Shown here piece after piece: positions 34,585 to 41,621 of a stretch of DNA of 43,345 nt. Both the position numbers and the translations under genes were made by a program. How positions within the stretch are numbered: the first letter of the stretch is position 1; each line of letters opens with the position of its first letter. Below the pieces are notes generated by a model, which saw only the letters and a list, made by a program, of their open reading frames with translations, made no database searches and was not told the origin of the DNA. The DNA is from Parcubacteria group bacterium (GTDB lineage: Bacteria > Patescibacteriota > Minisyncoccia > Phycocordibacterales > Zambryskibacteraceae), in NCBI GenBank assembly GCA_028286465.1, contig JAQBRN010000029.1, positions 1-43,345 of the forward strand, given 5' to 3'.

Positions 34585-34612
34585 AAGCTCCGCACGTCGG
34601 AGCTTTTTATTT
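34585..34612 (+). terminator. Terminator of the 34227-34580 gene
   Basis: AAGCTCCG (34585-34592) pairs with CGGAGCTT (34598-34605), followed by TTTATTTT. Confidence 0.9.
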
Positions 34613-34659
34613 TCTTTTTCATCGAGATTTCGAAAGGACAGGTATGATAAGCTTATTCC

Positions 34660-35349
34660 ATGAAATCGTTCATGAGCGTGGTACGCAATCTCCTTTTCAT
34701 TCTCGTCGCGGTCTTTTCCGCAGGGACGCTTATTGTCATTGCGAACGGCATTTCGACGGGCACGGAACTCAGCCCTTTCAATATCGCAGTCGATACGGTC
34801 ATGATGCATTTGCGGACGCCGTTCCTCACGAGTCTCATGCTTTTCTTCACGAATGCCGGATCGCCTCTGGTTCTCTCCGTCCTCGCCGTGTTTCTCGCGC
34901 TGCTTCTCTTCCTGAAGCGCGATACGTATGACGCGCTTCTGTATGTGGCATCGATGGGTGTTTCGATCGTCGCCTTCACCGTGTTGAAAAATACGTTCCA
35001 CATCGCCCGTCCGGTCGGAAGCATCGTCGTTCTCTTGTCGTGGAGCTTCCCTTCGGGGCACGCCACGGTGGCCGCAGCCTTCTTCTTCGCGACCTCATAC
35101 ACCTTCTTTGGCAAGGTGGACAGCGCCTGGAAAAAGACGCTTCTCATCTGCGGTTCCATTCTCGGCGTGTGCCTCATCTCCTTCTCCCGCGTCTATCTCG
35201 GCGTGCACTTCGCGCTCGATGTGCTTGCGGGTATCGCGCTCGGCATCCTCTCTGTCAGCCTGACGGTGCTCGCCTTCAATCTGTTCCTCGAAGAGGAAAA
35301 GTGGAGACACAAGAAACTTTTTAGTAGGATAGGACGACTTAATCGGTAA
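34660..35349 (+). CDS. PAP2 superfamily membrane phosphatase
   Basis: The 229-aa protein has six predicted helices and the three PAP2 motifs: K-x-x-x-x-x-x-R-P (KNTFHIARP), PSGH (SFPSGHA) and SRVYLGVHFALDVLAG. Family members dephosphorylate lipid phosphates such as undecaprenyl pyrophosphate or phosphatidic acid. TAAGCT, preceded by TGA, lies exactly 6 bases before the ATG (leaderless). The SIMPL-domain gene follows 10 bases after the stop. Confidence 0.93.
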   Translation: MKSFMSVVRNLLFILVAVFSAGTLIVIANGISTGTELSPFNIAVDTVMMHLRTPFLTSLMLFFTNAGSPLVLSVLAVFLALLLFLKRDTYDALLYVASMGVSIVAFTVLKNTFHIARPVGSIVVLLSWSFPSGHATVAAAFFFATSYTFFGKVDSAWKKTLLICGSILGVCLISFSRVYLGVHFALDVLAGIALGILSVSLTVLAFNLFLEEEKWRHKKLFSRIGRLNR

Positions 35350-35359
35350 CCACACAAGT

Positions 35360-36148
35360 ATGAAAGATTTTGTATCGAGCACGGACGGGAAGAGAATCAT
35401 GAAGTTCGCGGTAGTGACCGTCGCTCTTCTCGCGGCCTTTCTCGCTCTCGAGGTGGCGACGCTTGCCAAGGGTCTCGACAATCCGGGCCCCGCGATGAAC
35501 ACGATCACTGTTTCCGGTTCGGGCGATGCCACATCGACGCCAGATATCGCCGCATTTAATTTCTCGGTATCCGCCGATGCCAAAGCGGTGATAGACGCGC
35601 AGACTACCGTGACGCAGAAGACGAATGACATTCTTGCGGGACTCAAAACTCTCGGTATCGAGGATAAGGATATTCAGACTTCAGACTACAACGTGTATCC
35701 GAAGTATACGTATCAGCCAAGCATCTGCCCCGCTAATTCTATTTGCCAGCCCGGCAAGCAGGTCGCCGACGGGTACACCGTATCCGAAACCATCTCCGTG
35801 AAGGTGCGAAAAACTGCCGATGCAGGCACCGCTCTCGCGCTTGCAGGGGAGAAAGGAGCCACGAATATCTCGAGCCTCTCGCTCGCGCTCGATGATCCGC
35901 AGGCGCCGATGAACGAAGCCCGTCTCAAGGCGATCGATAATGCAAAAGCGAAGGCGGACTCGCTCGCGGAGCGTCTCGGCGTGCGTCTCGGCAGAGTCGT
36001 ATCGTTTGACGACGGTGCTGCTCAGGGCCCCCAGCCCATCTATGCCGCTTACGACAAGGTCGCGTCTCAGAGCGCCGGAGCTCCTCCCGTTGCAGTTGGT
36101 ACCAACAAAGTTTCCGCGACGGTGAACGTCACCTACGAAATTCGTTAG
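35360..36148 (+). CDS. SIMPL (YggE/DUF541) domain protein, membrane anchored
   Basis: An N-terminal helix (about 14-36, IMKFAVVTVALLAAFLALEV) acts as a signal anchor, followed by an extracytoplasmic SIMPL domain: TITVSGSGDATSTPDIAAFNFSV, NPKYTYQPSICPANSICQPG-type insertion with two cysteines that may form a disulfide, and the C-terminal ARLKAIDNAKAKADSLAERLG. YggE in E. coli is linked to oxidative stress; the molecular role is not settled. It shares an operon with the PAP2 gene. Confidence 0.88.
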   Translation: MKDFVSSTDGKRIMKFAVVTVALLAAFLALEVATLAKGLDNPGPAMNTITVSGSGDATSTPDIAAFNFSVSADAKAVIDAQTTVTQKTNDILAGLKTLGIEDKDIQTSDYNVYPKYTYQPSICPANSICQPGKQVADGYTVSETISVKVRKTADAGTALALAGEKGATNISSLSLALDDPQAPMNEARLKAIDNAKAKADSLAERLGVRLGRVVSFDDGAAQGPQPIYAAYDKVASQSAGAPPVAVGTNKVSATVNVTYEIR

Positions 36149-36171
36149 TCCCAAAAGTTTTCTGTGGTTAG

Positions 36172-36200
36172 AAAGAGCCCTATACATGGGGCTCTTTTTG
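36172..36200 (+). terminator. Terminator of the PAP2-SIMPL operon
   Basis: AAGAGCCC (36173-36180) pairs with GGGCTCTT (36189-36196), followed by TTT. Confidence 0.9.
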
Positions 36201-36203
36201 TCC

Positions 36204-36233
36204 TTGACAAATGACTATAAACTATGGTATAAT
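36204..36233 (+). promoter_or_regulatory. Consensus extended -10 promoter
   Basis: TTGACA (36204-36209), an 18-base spacer, then a perfect TATAAT (36228-36233) preceded by TGG. Confidence 0.88.
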
Positions 36234-36277
36234 ACAAACAGTAGGTGACAGCCACCAATCGCTCCGAGGATACCATC

Positions 36278-36514
36278 ATGTCACGCGAAGATAAGAACGA
36301 GGTCCGCTCGAGGATCAGCCTCATCGCCGAGAACTCGGCATCCGATCAGGAAGTCAAAGTCCGCGTCGAGATCGAGCTCGGGGTGAAGCTCCTCTACGTC
36401 GAGAGCCATTCTTCGCCGGATTCGTTTGGCATTCCGGGCGTCCGGATGCAGAACGGCGAGTTCCTCCATTATCTGGCCGAGGCCAGAGACGGCGACAAGT
36501 TCATCGAGACCTGA
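36278..36514 (+). CDS. Small hypothetical protein (78 aa), cassette gene
   Basis: I do not recognise a family. The protein is charged, with a short beta-rich core (QEVKVRVEIELGVKLLYVES) and a C-terminal helix. I chose the ATG at 36278 because GAGGA lies 7 bases upstream; a GTG at 36245 has no ribosome-binding site. It has a strong promoter, a UTR of about 38 bases and a terminator, so it may be well expressed. Confidence 0.7.
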   Translation: MSREDKNEVRSRISLIAENSASDQEVKVRVEIELGVKLLYVESHSSPDSFGIPGVRMQNGEFLHYLAEARDGDKFIET

Positions 36515-36532
36515 TCGGCTTTCGCCCACGAA

Positions 36533-36558
36533 AACCCACGAGGTTCGTGGGTTTTTGT
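36533..36558 (+). terminator. Terminator of the 36278-36514 gene
   Basis: AACCCACGA (36533-36541) pairs with TCGTGGGTT (36545-36553), followed by TTTG. Confidence 0.9.
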
Positions 36559-36583
36559 TTATTCGAGTCGGCAGCGCGTTTCC

Positions 36584-36613
36584 TTGACTTGCATAGGAAG
36601 TCTCTGGTACTAT
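36584..36613 (+). promoter_or_regulatory. Extended -10 promoter of the secE-nusG operon
   Basis: TTGACT (36584-36589), an 18-base spacer, then TACTAT (36608-36613) preceded by TGG. This core operon uses the cassette-style promoter. Confidence 0.75.
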
Positions 36614-36622
36614 GGGCACGTT

Positions 36623-36641
36623 ACGCCCCGGGGCGTTTTTT
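36623..36641 (+). promoter_or_regulatory. Promoter-proximal GC palindrome with T-run in the secE leader
   Basis: The 14-bp palindrome ACGCCCCGGGGCGT (36623-36636) is followed by a T-run (36636-36641). It starts about 3 bases after the predicted transcription start and looks like a terminator or attenuator ahead of secE. A 5-bp stem with a CCGG loop is the longest hairpin it can form. Confidence 0.5.
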
Positions 36642-36652
36642 ATTAAAAAATT

Positions 36653-36838
36653 ATGTCAAAGATCGGAACCTACATCACCGAGACGAGAGGGGAACTCAAG
36701 CGTGTTACCTGGCCGACCAAAAGGCAGGCGCTTGCGTATACCGTCACTGTCATCCTCATTTCAGTATTCGTGGCGCTCTTCCTGGGCCTCTTCGATTACA
36801 TCTTCACTTTGGGTCTTCAGAAGTTCGTGCTTCGCTAA
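36653..36838 (+). CDS. secE: Preprotein translocase subunit SecE
   Basis: The 61-aa protein has the minimal SecE layout: an amphipathic N-terminal helix (TYITETRGELKRVTWPTKRQ) with the conserved WPT, then one membrane helix (about 28-50). SecE is the essential tail-anchored clamp of the SecYEG channel. It lies upstream of nusG in the standard order. No Shine-Dalgarno is obvious; the leader is A/T-rich. Confidence 0.95.
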   Translation: MSKIGTYITETRGELKRVTWPTKRQALAYTVTVILISVFVALFLGLFDYIFTLGLQKFVLR

Positions 36839-36857
36839 CAGCTCTTTAGCTTTCACT

Positions 36858-37403
36858 ATGGCAAAACAGAAAATAGAAGAAGGACGCAATTGGTACGTCA
36901 TCCACACCTACGCAGGCTATGAGAATGCCGTGCAGAGAAATTTGAAACAGCGCATCGAATCCCTGGGCATGGAAGATAGGATCTTCAACGTGGTCGTGCC
37001 GACCGAAAAGAAGATCAAGATCAAGGGAGGCAAGCGCATCGAGGAAGAAGAGAAGATCTACCCGGGCTACATTTTGGTCGACATGATCGTGACCGACGAC
37101 TCGTGGTACGTCGTTCGTAACACGCCGCGCGTGACGGGCTTCGTGGGATCGGGTGTTTATCCGGTACCTATCGGAGAGAAAGAGGTCGAGCATCTCTTCT
37201 CGCGCATGAATGCGGACAAGGTCATGCACACCATCAATCTCCTTCGCGATGATGCGGTGCTTATCATCGACGGTCCGTTCAAGGATCTCGAGGGCAAGGT
37301 CTCGGAGATCGACGAAGAGCGCGGCAAGGTCAAGGTCTTGGTCAACATGTTCGGCCGTGAGACTCCCGTCGAGCTCGATTTTCTCCAAGTGAAAAAAGCG
37401 TAA
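36858..37403 (+). CDS. nusG: Transcription termination/antitermination factor NusG
   Basis: NusG binds RNA polymerase and modulates pausing and Rho-dependent events. The 181-aa protein has the NGN domain (NWYVIHTYAGYENAVQRNL, YPGYILVDM, WYVVRNTPRVTGFVGSG) and the KOW domain (VLIIDGPFKDLEGKVSEID). I start at the ATG at 36858, 19 bases after the secE stop; a longer in-frame extension runs through secE and was rejected. Upstream bases resemble a weak -10, so internal transcription is possible. Confidence 0.96.
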   Translation: MAKQKIEEGRNWYVIHTYAGYENAVQRNLKQRIESLGMEDRIFNVVVPTEKKIKIKGGKRIEEEEKIYPGYILVDMIVTDDSWYVVRNTPRVTGFVGSGVYPVPIGEKEVEHLFSRMNADKVMHTINLLRDDAVLIIDGPFKDLEGKVSEIDEERGKVKVLVNMFGRETPVELDFLQVKKA

Positions 37404-37411
37404 AGCGAATC

Positions 37412-37440
37412 TTGCGCCAGGCTCATTAATGTAGTATTCT
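37412..37440 (+). promoter_or_regulatory. Promoter of rplK
   Basis: TTGCGC (37412-37417), a 17-base spacer, then TATTCT (37435-37440). It predicts a leader of about 9 bases, although nusG lies only 52 bases upstream. Confidence 0.5.
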
Positions 37441-37455
37441 AGCGCGACAACAAAT

Positions 37456-37878
37456 ATGGCAAAGAAAGTAGTCAAAGTATTGAAACTCCAGATCCCGGGC
37501 GGCAAGGCCGTTCCTGGCCAGGCCCTCGGTCCGGTCTTGGGAGGCGCCGGCATCCCTATCGGCGATTTCGTCAAGCGCTTTAATGACGAGACGAGAGAGC
37601 GCATCGGCGAAACCGTCCCGACCGTCGTTGAAGTCTACGACGACCGCACCTACGGCATGACCTACAAGGTCGAGCCGGCATCCGCTCTCATTTTGAAAGC
37701 GCTCAACAAGGAGAAGGGATCCGGCAAGCCGAATACCTCAAAGATCGGCACCATTACGAAGGCGCAAGTGAAGGCCATCGCCGAGAAGAAGATGCCGGAT
37801 CTCAATGCCGGATCTCTCGAAGCCGCAGAGAAGATCATTGCCGGTACCGCGCGAAGCATGGGGGTGGACGTGAAGTAA
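37456..37878 (+). CDS. rplK: Large ribosomal subunit protein uL11
   Basis: L11 forms the GTPase-associated stalk base on 23S rRNA. The 140-aa sequence has VKVLKLQIPGGKAVPGQALGPVLGGAGIPIGDFVKRFN, the linker, and the C-terminal RNA-binding domain with GTITKAQVKAIAEKKMPDLNAGSLEAAEKIIAGTARSMG. In most bacteria rplA (L1) follows directly; here a terminator follows instead, and no L1 gene is in the window. Confidence 0.97.
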   Translation: MAKKVVKVLKLQIPGGKAVPGQALGPVLGGAGIPIGDFVKRFNDETRERIGETVPTVVEVYDDRTYGMTYKVEPASALILKALNKEKGSGKPNTSKIGTITKAQVKAIAEKKMPDLNAGSLEAAEKIIAGTARSMGVDVK

Positions 37879-37900
37879 GAAACTCAAAGTTTTATAAAAA

Positions 37901-37926
37901 AGTCCCGCAGCAATGCGGGACTTTTG
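37901..37926 (+). terminator. Bidirectional terminator after rplK
   Basis: AGTCCCGC (37901-37908) pairs with GCGGGACT (37915-37922). T-runs follow on both strands, so it also ends the opposing gene at 37928. Confidence 0.92.
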
Positions 37927-37927
37927 C

Positions 37928-38413
37928 TTAGGGAAGCGTGGCAAGCTGCACTTCGTATTTCTGTGCAGTTTCGCCGACGATTTTCACTAATGACTCGATG
38001 CTCCACATCGGAGGTTTATGGAGACCGCTCTGGTTCGTCAGGCCGATGAAGGTGGAGTCGTAGACGACCCGACAGGGAATACCAAGTTTGAGTGTTTCCA
38101 TACGGACCCGTTCCGCATCTTCGCTTCCGTCATGATACAGGCAGAGCAAAGGATTCCACTTGCCCCAAGAGTTGCTCTTTTCGTCGTGGCGCTTTAACCC
38201 AAGCTCTTCCGCGAGTATGCGTGCACTCTCCGGCGAGACGTTCCGAGCCTCGAAAAGTGCTTCTCCGCCATTCCCGTGATTGGCATGAAGACGCAGCACC
38301 TCGGTCTCGGCATCGTAGTGCATGAAGTAGTGTGACTTCTTCAAGAAGTTCTTGATGACTGCCGGGTAGAACACTACGCTTCCGAGGATTACCTTCGAGT
38401 TCTCAGTGCCCAT
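37928..38413 (-). CDS. Hypothetical protein (161 aa)
   Basis: I do not recognise a family. The protein is soluble and alpha/beta, with SHYFMHYDAETEVLRLHANHGN, a short helix (SPESARILAEELG), PLLCLYHDGSEDAERVRMETLKLG and GIPCRVVYDSTFIGL. I chose the ATG at 38413 because GGAG lies 7 bases upstream on the minus strand. It has its own promoter and shares the terminator with rplK. It diverges from the BtpA-like gene, with 125 bases between starts. Confidence 0.65.
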   Translation of the reverse strand: MGTENSKVILGSVVFYPAVIKNFLKKSHYFMHYDAETEVLRLHANHGNGGEALFEARNVSPESARILAEELGLKRHDEKSNSWGKWNPLLCLYHDGSEDAERVRMETLKLGIPCRVVYDSTFIGLTNQSGLHKPPMWSIESLVKIVGETAQKYEVQLATLP

Positions 38414-38451
38414 ATTTCGTCTCCAAAGGGAAAGGGTGCTATCTTCTTTGC

Positions 38452-38479
38452 ATACTATACTTCTCGAAGATATTTTCAA
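38452..38479 (-). promoter_or_regulatory. Promoter of the 37928-38413 gene
   Basis: On the minus strand TTGAAA (38474-38479), a 16-base spacer, then TAGTAT (38452-38457). Confidence 0.5.
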
Positions 38480-38482
38480 CTT

Positions 38483-38510
38483 TTGCTTTATTCCTAGAGA
38501 TACGTAGAGT
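38483..38510 (+). promoter_or_regulatory. Promoter of the BtpA-like gene
   Basis: TTGCTT (38483-38488), a 16-base spacer, then TAGAGT (38505-38510). It sits back to back with the opposing promoter. Confidence 0.45.
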
Positions 38511-38538
38511 AGGAAGAGGCTCTTTTAGGAGGTGGCGC

Positions 38539-39243
38539 ATGTCGCGATTTCGTACAGCTTTTCCAGCGGGAAAAGTGTTTCTACCGGTAGTGCATGTCGA
38601 GAGCAAGGAACAAGCGCTTCGTAATGCCAGTATCGCATTGGATAACGGAGCGGATGGGATCTTTCTTATCGGGCACAGCATGTCTGTCTCCGGTTTGAGG
38701 AGTGTCTATGAGCATGTGCGCGGCACTCTTCCCGAAGCCTGGATCGGACTCAACCAGCTCGGTTTGTCCGTTGAGGAATCCTTTCTTTTTCTGCCGGATG
38801 ACGTTTCCGGCATTTGGGTCGATAACGGCCTTGTCGATCCCGATGTGCCGAACTCGATCGCTGCCGCTCGCATGTTCTGGAAGGTCCTCACAAGTGTCAG
38901 GGAAACTCCGTTCCAAACCCCGCTCTACTTCGGAGGGATCGCTTTCAAGGGGCAGAAGACAGTGAGCGATCCCGGCCTTGCAGCCAAGCTTGCCGCGCCG
39001 CTCATGGATATTGTCACGACAAGCGGACCGGGTACGGGACAGGCGGCAGATCCGGAAAAGATCGCGCTCATGCGCAAAGGCATCGAAGAAGGCATCCTCG
39101 GTCTCGCGAGCGGCCTCACGGCTGAGAATGTGTGGATGTATAAAGAAAACGTCGACGTCTTCTTGGTCGCCACGGGCATCAGTGACTCCTTCACCGAGCT
39201 TAACCCGAAGAAGACACGCGACTTCGGCCGCAACTGCCGCTAG
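38539..39243 (+). CDS. TIM-barrel protein resembling the BtpA/SgcQ family
   Basis: The 234-aa protein looks like a (beta/alpha)8 barrel: PVVHVESKEQALRNASIALDNGADGIFLIG, AWIGLNQLG, SGIWVDNG, TPLYFGGIAFKG, MDIVTTSGPGTGQAADPEKI and the phosphate-binding-type end GLASGLTAENVWMYKENVDVFLVATGIS. This order matches BtpA/SgcQ-type proteins, whose reactions are poorly known (BtpA affects photosystem I in cyanobacteria). GGAGG lies 6 bases before the ATG. The stop codon is inside the terminator stem. A cassette-type gene. Confidence 0.6.
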   Translation: MSRFRTAFPAGKVFLPVVHVESKEQALRNASIALDNGADGIFLIGHSMSVSGLRSVYEHVRGTLPEAWIGLNQLGLSVEESFLFLPDDVSGIWVDNGLVDPDVPNSIAAARMFWKVLTSVRETPFQTPLYFGGIAFKGQKTVSDPGLAAKLAAPLMDIVTTSGPGTGQAADPEKIALMRKGIEEGILGLASGLTAENVWMYKENVDVFLVATGISDSFTELNPKKTRDFGRNCR

Positions 39244-39262
39244 GAAACTAGCGGCTTTTATA
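39236..39262 (+). terminator. Terminator overlapping the stop of the BtpA-like gene
   Basis: GCCGCTA (39236-39242) pairs with TAGCGGC (39249-39255), followed by TTTTA. The stem holds the stop codon. Confidence 0.88.
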
Positions 39263-40168
39263 TAGGCGTCTGCGGCCATGGCCTGCTTTCAGGTTCGTAT
39301 ATTTTCTGAATTCGCAGCCGATGCCCTCCCAATTTTCCGCAGAGAGTCGAAGCGGTTTTCTATCGACGGTAAGGACGGTATCAAATGGAATGCGTGCGAG
39401 CTTTTCTACGAGCAAAGTCGGATCAACAGTTCCATCGATTCGTCGCATGGTCGGCGCTGCACCGGGCCCGATAGGAAAGCGGGCGAAGAGGTCGAGGTGT
39501 TCGGGGAATTGATATGCCGTGTCGATGAGCATTTCCGTCCAAAGGAAATGAAGGTTGAATCCGAACAGAGGAAGGATTTTTTCAACGCCTTCATACACGG
39601 AGAGCTTCTGCCACGATTCGATCTCGCGCGATACTTCCTTCATGACGGCGGGCAGGTATTTCGTAATGAAAAGTTCCCGCGTCGGCGTCGCACTTCGCAT
39701 GATGGTGCTTACGGGGAAGACATACGCATTACCGAATCTCGGGCGGGGAAGGACACAGAGTTTTTTATAAACGAGTTCATTTTCCTTTTCATCGAATGAA
39801 AGCAAGCCGGTAGCATGAATCGTCTCTGGCCGCGCGACCATGCGGCAGTAGAACATGTTCAAGAGCCAGAGCGGGAAATCGTTTCGGATCGGATTGAGAA
39901 GAGTATGGAATTCAATGGTCTGCTTATCGAACTCGCGGAAGATGTTGCAGAAGCGGAATTCGGAAAGGATCGGGTCGTTCGTATAGGGTGCGGATTCTCC
40001 CCGGGTTTTCTTTCTCCAGATCTCGATGCGCTCTTTGATGAATTCGGACATGTCCGTATAGAGGCCGATATCCGAGAAAAGATCGTTCGGATCCGTTGAC
40101 TCGGAAGGCAAAGGAGTGTGTAACGGCCAGTGCCTGTAAAGGGCTTTGAGGTTCTGTGGAAGTTCCAT
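39248..40168 (-). CDS. Helical protein of the thymine-hypermodification / 5-hmdU kinase type
   Basis: The 306-aa all-helical protein has FRFCNIFREFDKQTIEFH (like the F-x-N-x-x-R-x-x-D motif) and, near the C-terminus, TEMLIDTAYQFPE followed by ARFPIGPGAAPTMRRI (GPGA motif). I recall this motif pair from the alpha-glutamyl/putrescinyl-thymine pyrophosphorylase and HMU-DNA-kinase helical families, first described in phages that hypermodify thymine, with bacterial members of unknown role. This needs a profile search. TATAAA, preceded by TGC, lies exactly 6 bases before the ATG. It is divergent from tmk and near dcd, both pyrimidine-nucleotide enzymes. Confidence 0.55.
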   Translation of the reverse strand: MELPQNLKALYRHWPLHTPLPSESTDPNDLFSDIGLYTDMSEFIKERIEIWRKKTRGESAPYTNDPILSEFRFCNIFREFDKQTIEFHTLLNPIRNDFPLWLLNMFYCRMVARPETIHATGLLSFDEKENELVYKKLCVLPRPRFGNAYVFPVSTIMRSATPTRELFITKYLPAVMKEVSREIESWQKLSVYEGVEKILPLFGFNLHFLWTEMLIDTAYQFPEHLDLFARFPIGPGAAPTMRRIDGTVDPTLLVEKLARIPFDTVLTVDRKPLRLSAENWEGIGCEFRKYTNLKAGHGRRRLYKSR

Positions 40169-40246
40169 GAATTTTTTATAGCATATCCTCGCTTTTTTCC
40201 TTGTCTGAATGTACCCTGTTTTGAGATATAAAGAGAGAGGTTCTTT

Positions 40247-40900
40247 GTGGAATATGGTCGGTTCATTGTACTCGAAGGCGGCGAAGGTGCCGGCAAGAGC
40301 AGCGCCATGAAGATGCTCGAAGCCTATCTGCCTAGAGAGAATACTGTCTTCACGCGTGAGCCGGGCGGAACTCCCTTGGCTCAGAAGATTCGGCAGATGC
40401 TCTTGCAGGAAGCTGTGGAAGGTGCACATACCAATGTGATTGAGGAACCGATCGAGATCAGCCCCCTAACTCACTTTGCCCTCTTCTGGGCCGCGCGCCG
40501 CGCTCACGTTGAAGAGATCATCGCCCCTGCTCTCAAAGCGGGGAGGAATGTGGTGTGTGATCGCTTCGATGCCTCGACATGGGCGTATCAGATCTGGGGA
40601 CAGGAACAGCCCGAGCTTATTCCGCTGTTTCGGATGATGCGCGAGCATTTCGTCATCAGAGACGCGCGTCCGTATCTCTATGTGTATCTCGATGTCGAGC
40701 CGGAGGTCGGCATTGCGCGCACCAAGAGGCGCGGCATCGAGAACGAGTTCGATAAGAAAACGATCGAGTTCTATAAACGAGTACAAAGAGGATATCGGGA
40801 ATTCCTCGGATCATACCCGTGCCGTTCGATCGATGCGAATCGGCCCGAGCCCGAGGTGAGCTTGGATGTTCTCGAAGTGGTGATGTCGGCTCTAGCCTAA
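40247..40900 (+). CDS. tmk: Thymidylate kinase
   Basis: Tmk phosphorylates dTMP to dTDP. Walker A GGEGAGKS (11-18), TREPGGTPLAQKIR, CDRFDASTWAYQ (DR-F motif with the thymidine-binding region) and the lid with KRRGIENEFD are present. At 217 aa it is normal length. The GTG start at 40247 has GAGAGG about 6 bases upstream; TATAAA at 40227-40232 could be the -10. The gene is SD-led, unlike most core genes here, and ends in a terminator. Adjacent dcd and the opposing thymine-modification-type gene suggest a dTMP-related neighbourhood. Confidence 0.95.
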   Translation: MEYGRFIVLEGGEGAGKSSAMKMLEAYLPRENTVFTREPGGTPLAQKIRQMLLQEAVEGAHTNVIEEPIEISPLTHFALFWAARRAHVEEIIAPALKAGRNVVCDRFDASTWAYQIWGQEQPELIPLFRMMREHFVIRDARPYLYVYLDVEPEVGIARTKRRGIENEFDKKTIEFYKRVQRGYREFLGSYPCRSIDANRPEPEVSLDVLEVVMSALA

Positions 40901-40922
40901 GATAATTACTTAGGCTTTTTTA
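40894..40922 (+). terminator. Terminator overlapping the end of tmk
   Basis: AGCCTAAG (40894-40901) pairs with CTTAGGCT (40909-40916), followed by TTTTT. The stem contains the tmk stop codon and abuts the dcd stop. Confidence 0.9.
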
Positions 40923-41583
40923 TATCTCTATCGTTGTAGACCTTCGGCAGCATGCTTTCCGGTTTCCAGGTCTTTTTCATTTCCTTGATATCCGTAGAAC
41001 TTTGATACTTTCCTGTTTTCGTATAGTCGCTCTCGATGATCGGTCCCGTTTCGAAGAAGATGATCTGGGCGATGCGCCTTCCGACGACGAGAGGAATCGA
41101 GTAGTGGGAGGAGTTGTTGGTAATTTCCATCGTCCAGCGGTTGGTGTAGCCGACGTCGCCCCAGCCGGCACACTTGCAGACCTCGATGAAGTTCCGCCCC
41201 ATCGAAGAGCGCGCCTTCATCATGGTCGTGATGTGATGCTTGCCTCCGATGAATTCGTTGGTATGCGCAAGGATCGTTTCTCCCGGTTCGAGAAGAATAA
41301 TTTTGTCATTCGGCTCGATGCCCACGTAGTCGAACTTGGTATCTTGGAAGACGTCCTTCGCCCTCTCGGCCTTCGTCGGGATCGTGCCCCAGACGTGGTC
41401 GGTGTGGTGCTTGTCGTAGATATTATAAATATTGTAGAGATGCTTCGGTCGCTGTTCCCTAAAATAGTATTCTCCGAGGGTGACATCGTAGCTTGAGGTT
41501 GCGAGATTCTCCCTCATGAAGGGTTCGATGACGATGTCGCCCTTTTTCATTTCCTCGAGAATCTTTCGGTCGGATAGTGCCAT
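40906..41583 (-). CDS. dcd: dCTP deaminase
   Basis: Dcd converts dCTP to dUTP (or dUMP in bifunctional forms). The dUTPase-like trimer fold is visible: PFMRENLATSSYDVTLG, EFIGGKHHITTMMKARSSMGRN (A-R-S-S motif) and GYTNRWTMEITNNSSHYSIPLVVGRRIAQIIFF with the catalytic Glu in TMEITN. The 225-aa length is slightly above usual. I chose the ATG at 41583 because TATAAT lies exactly 6 bases upstream. It diverges from argS, with 38 bases between starts. Confidence 0.94.
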   Translation of the reverse strand: MALSDRKILEEMKKGDIVIEPFMRENLATSSYDVTLGEYYFREQRPKHLYNIYNIYDKHHTDHVWGTIPTKAERAKDVFQDTKFDYVGIEPNDKIILLEPGETILAHTNEFIGGKHHITTMMKARSSMGRNFIEVCKCAGWGDVGYTNRWTMEITNNSSHYSIPLVVGRRIAQIIFFETGPIIESDYTKTGKYQSSTDIKEMKKTWKPESMLPKVYNDRDIKKPK

Positions 41584-41621
41584 TTCGCCATTATATGCGC
41601 TTGGGGTATTATGGGGCAACT

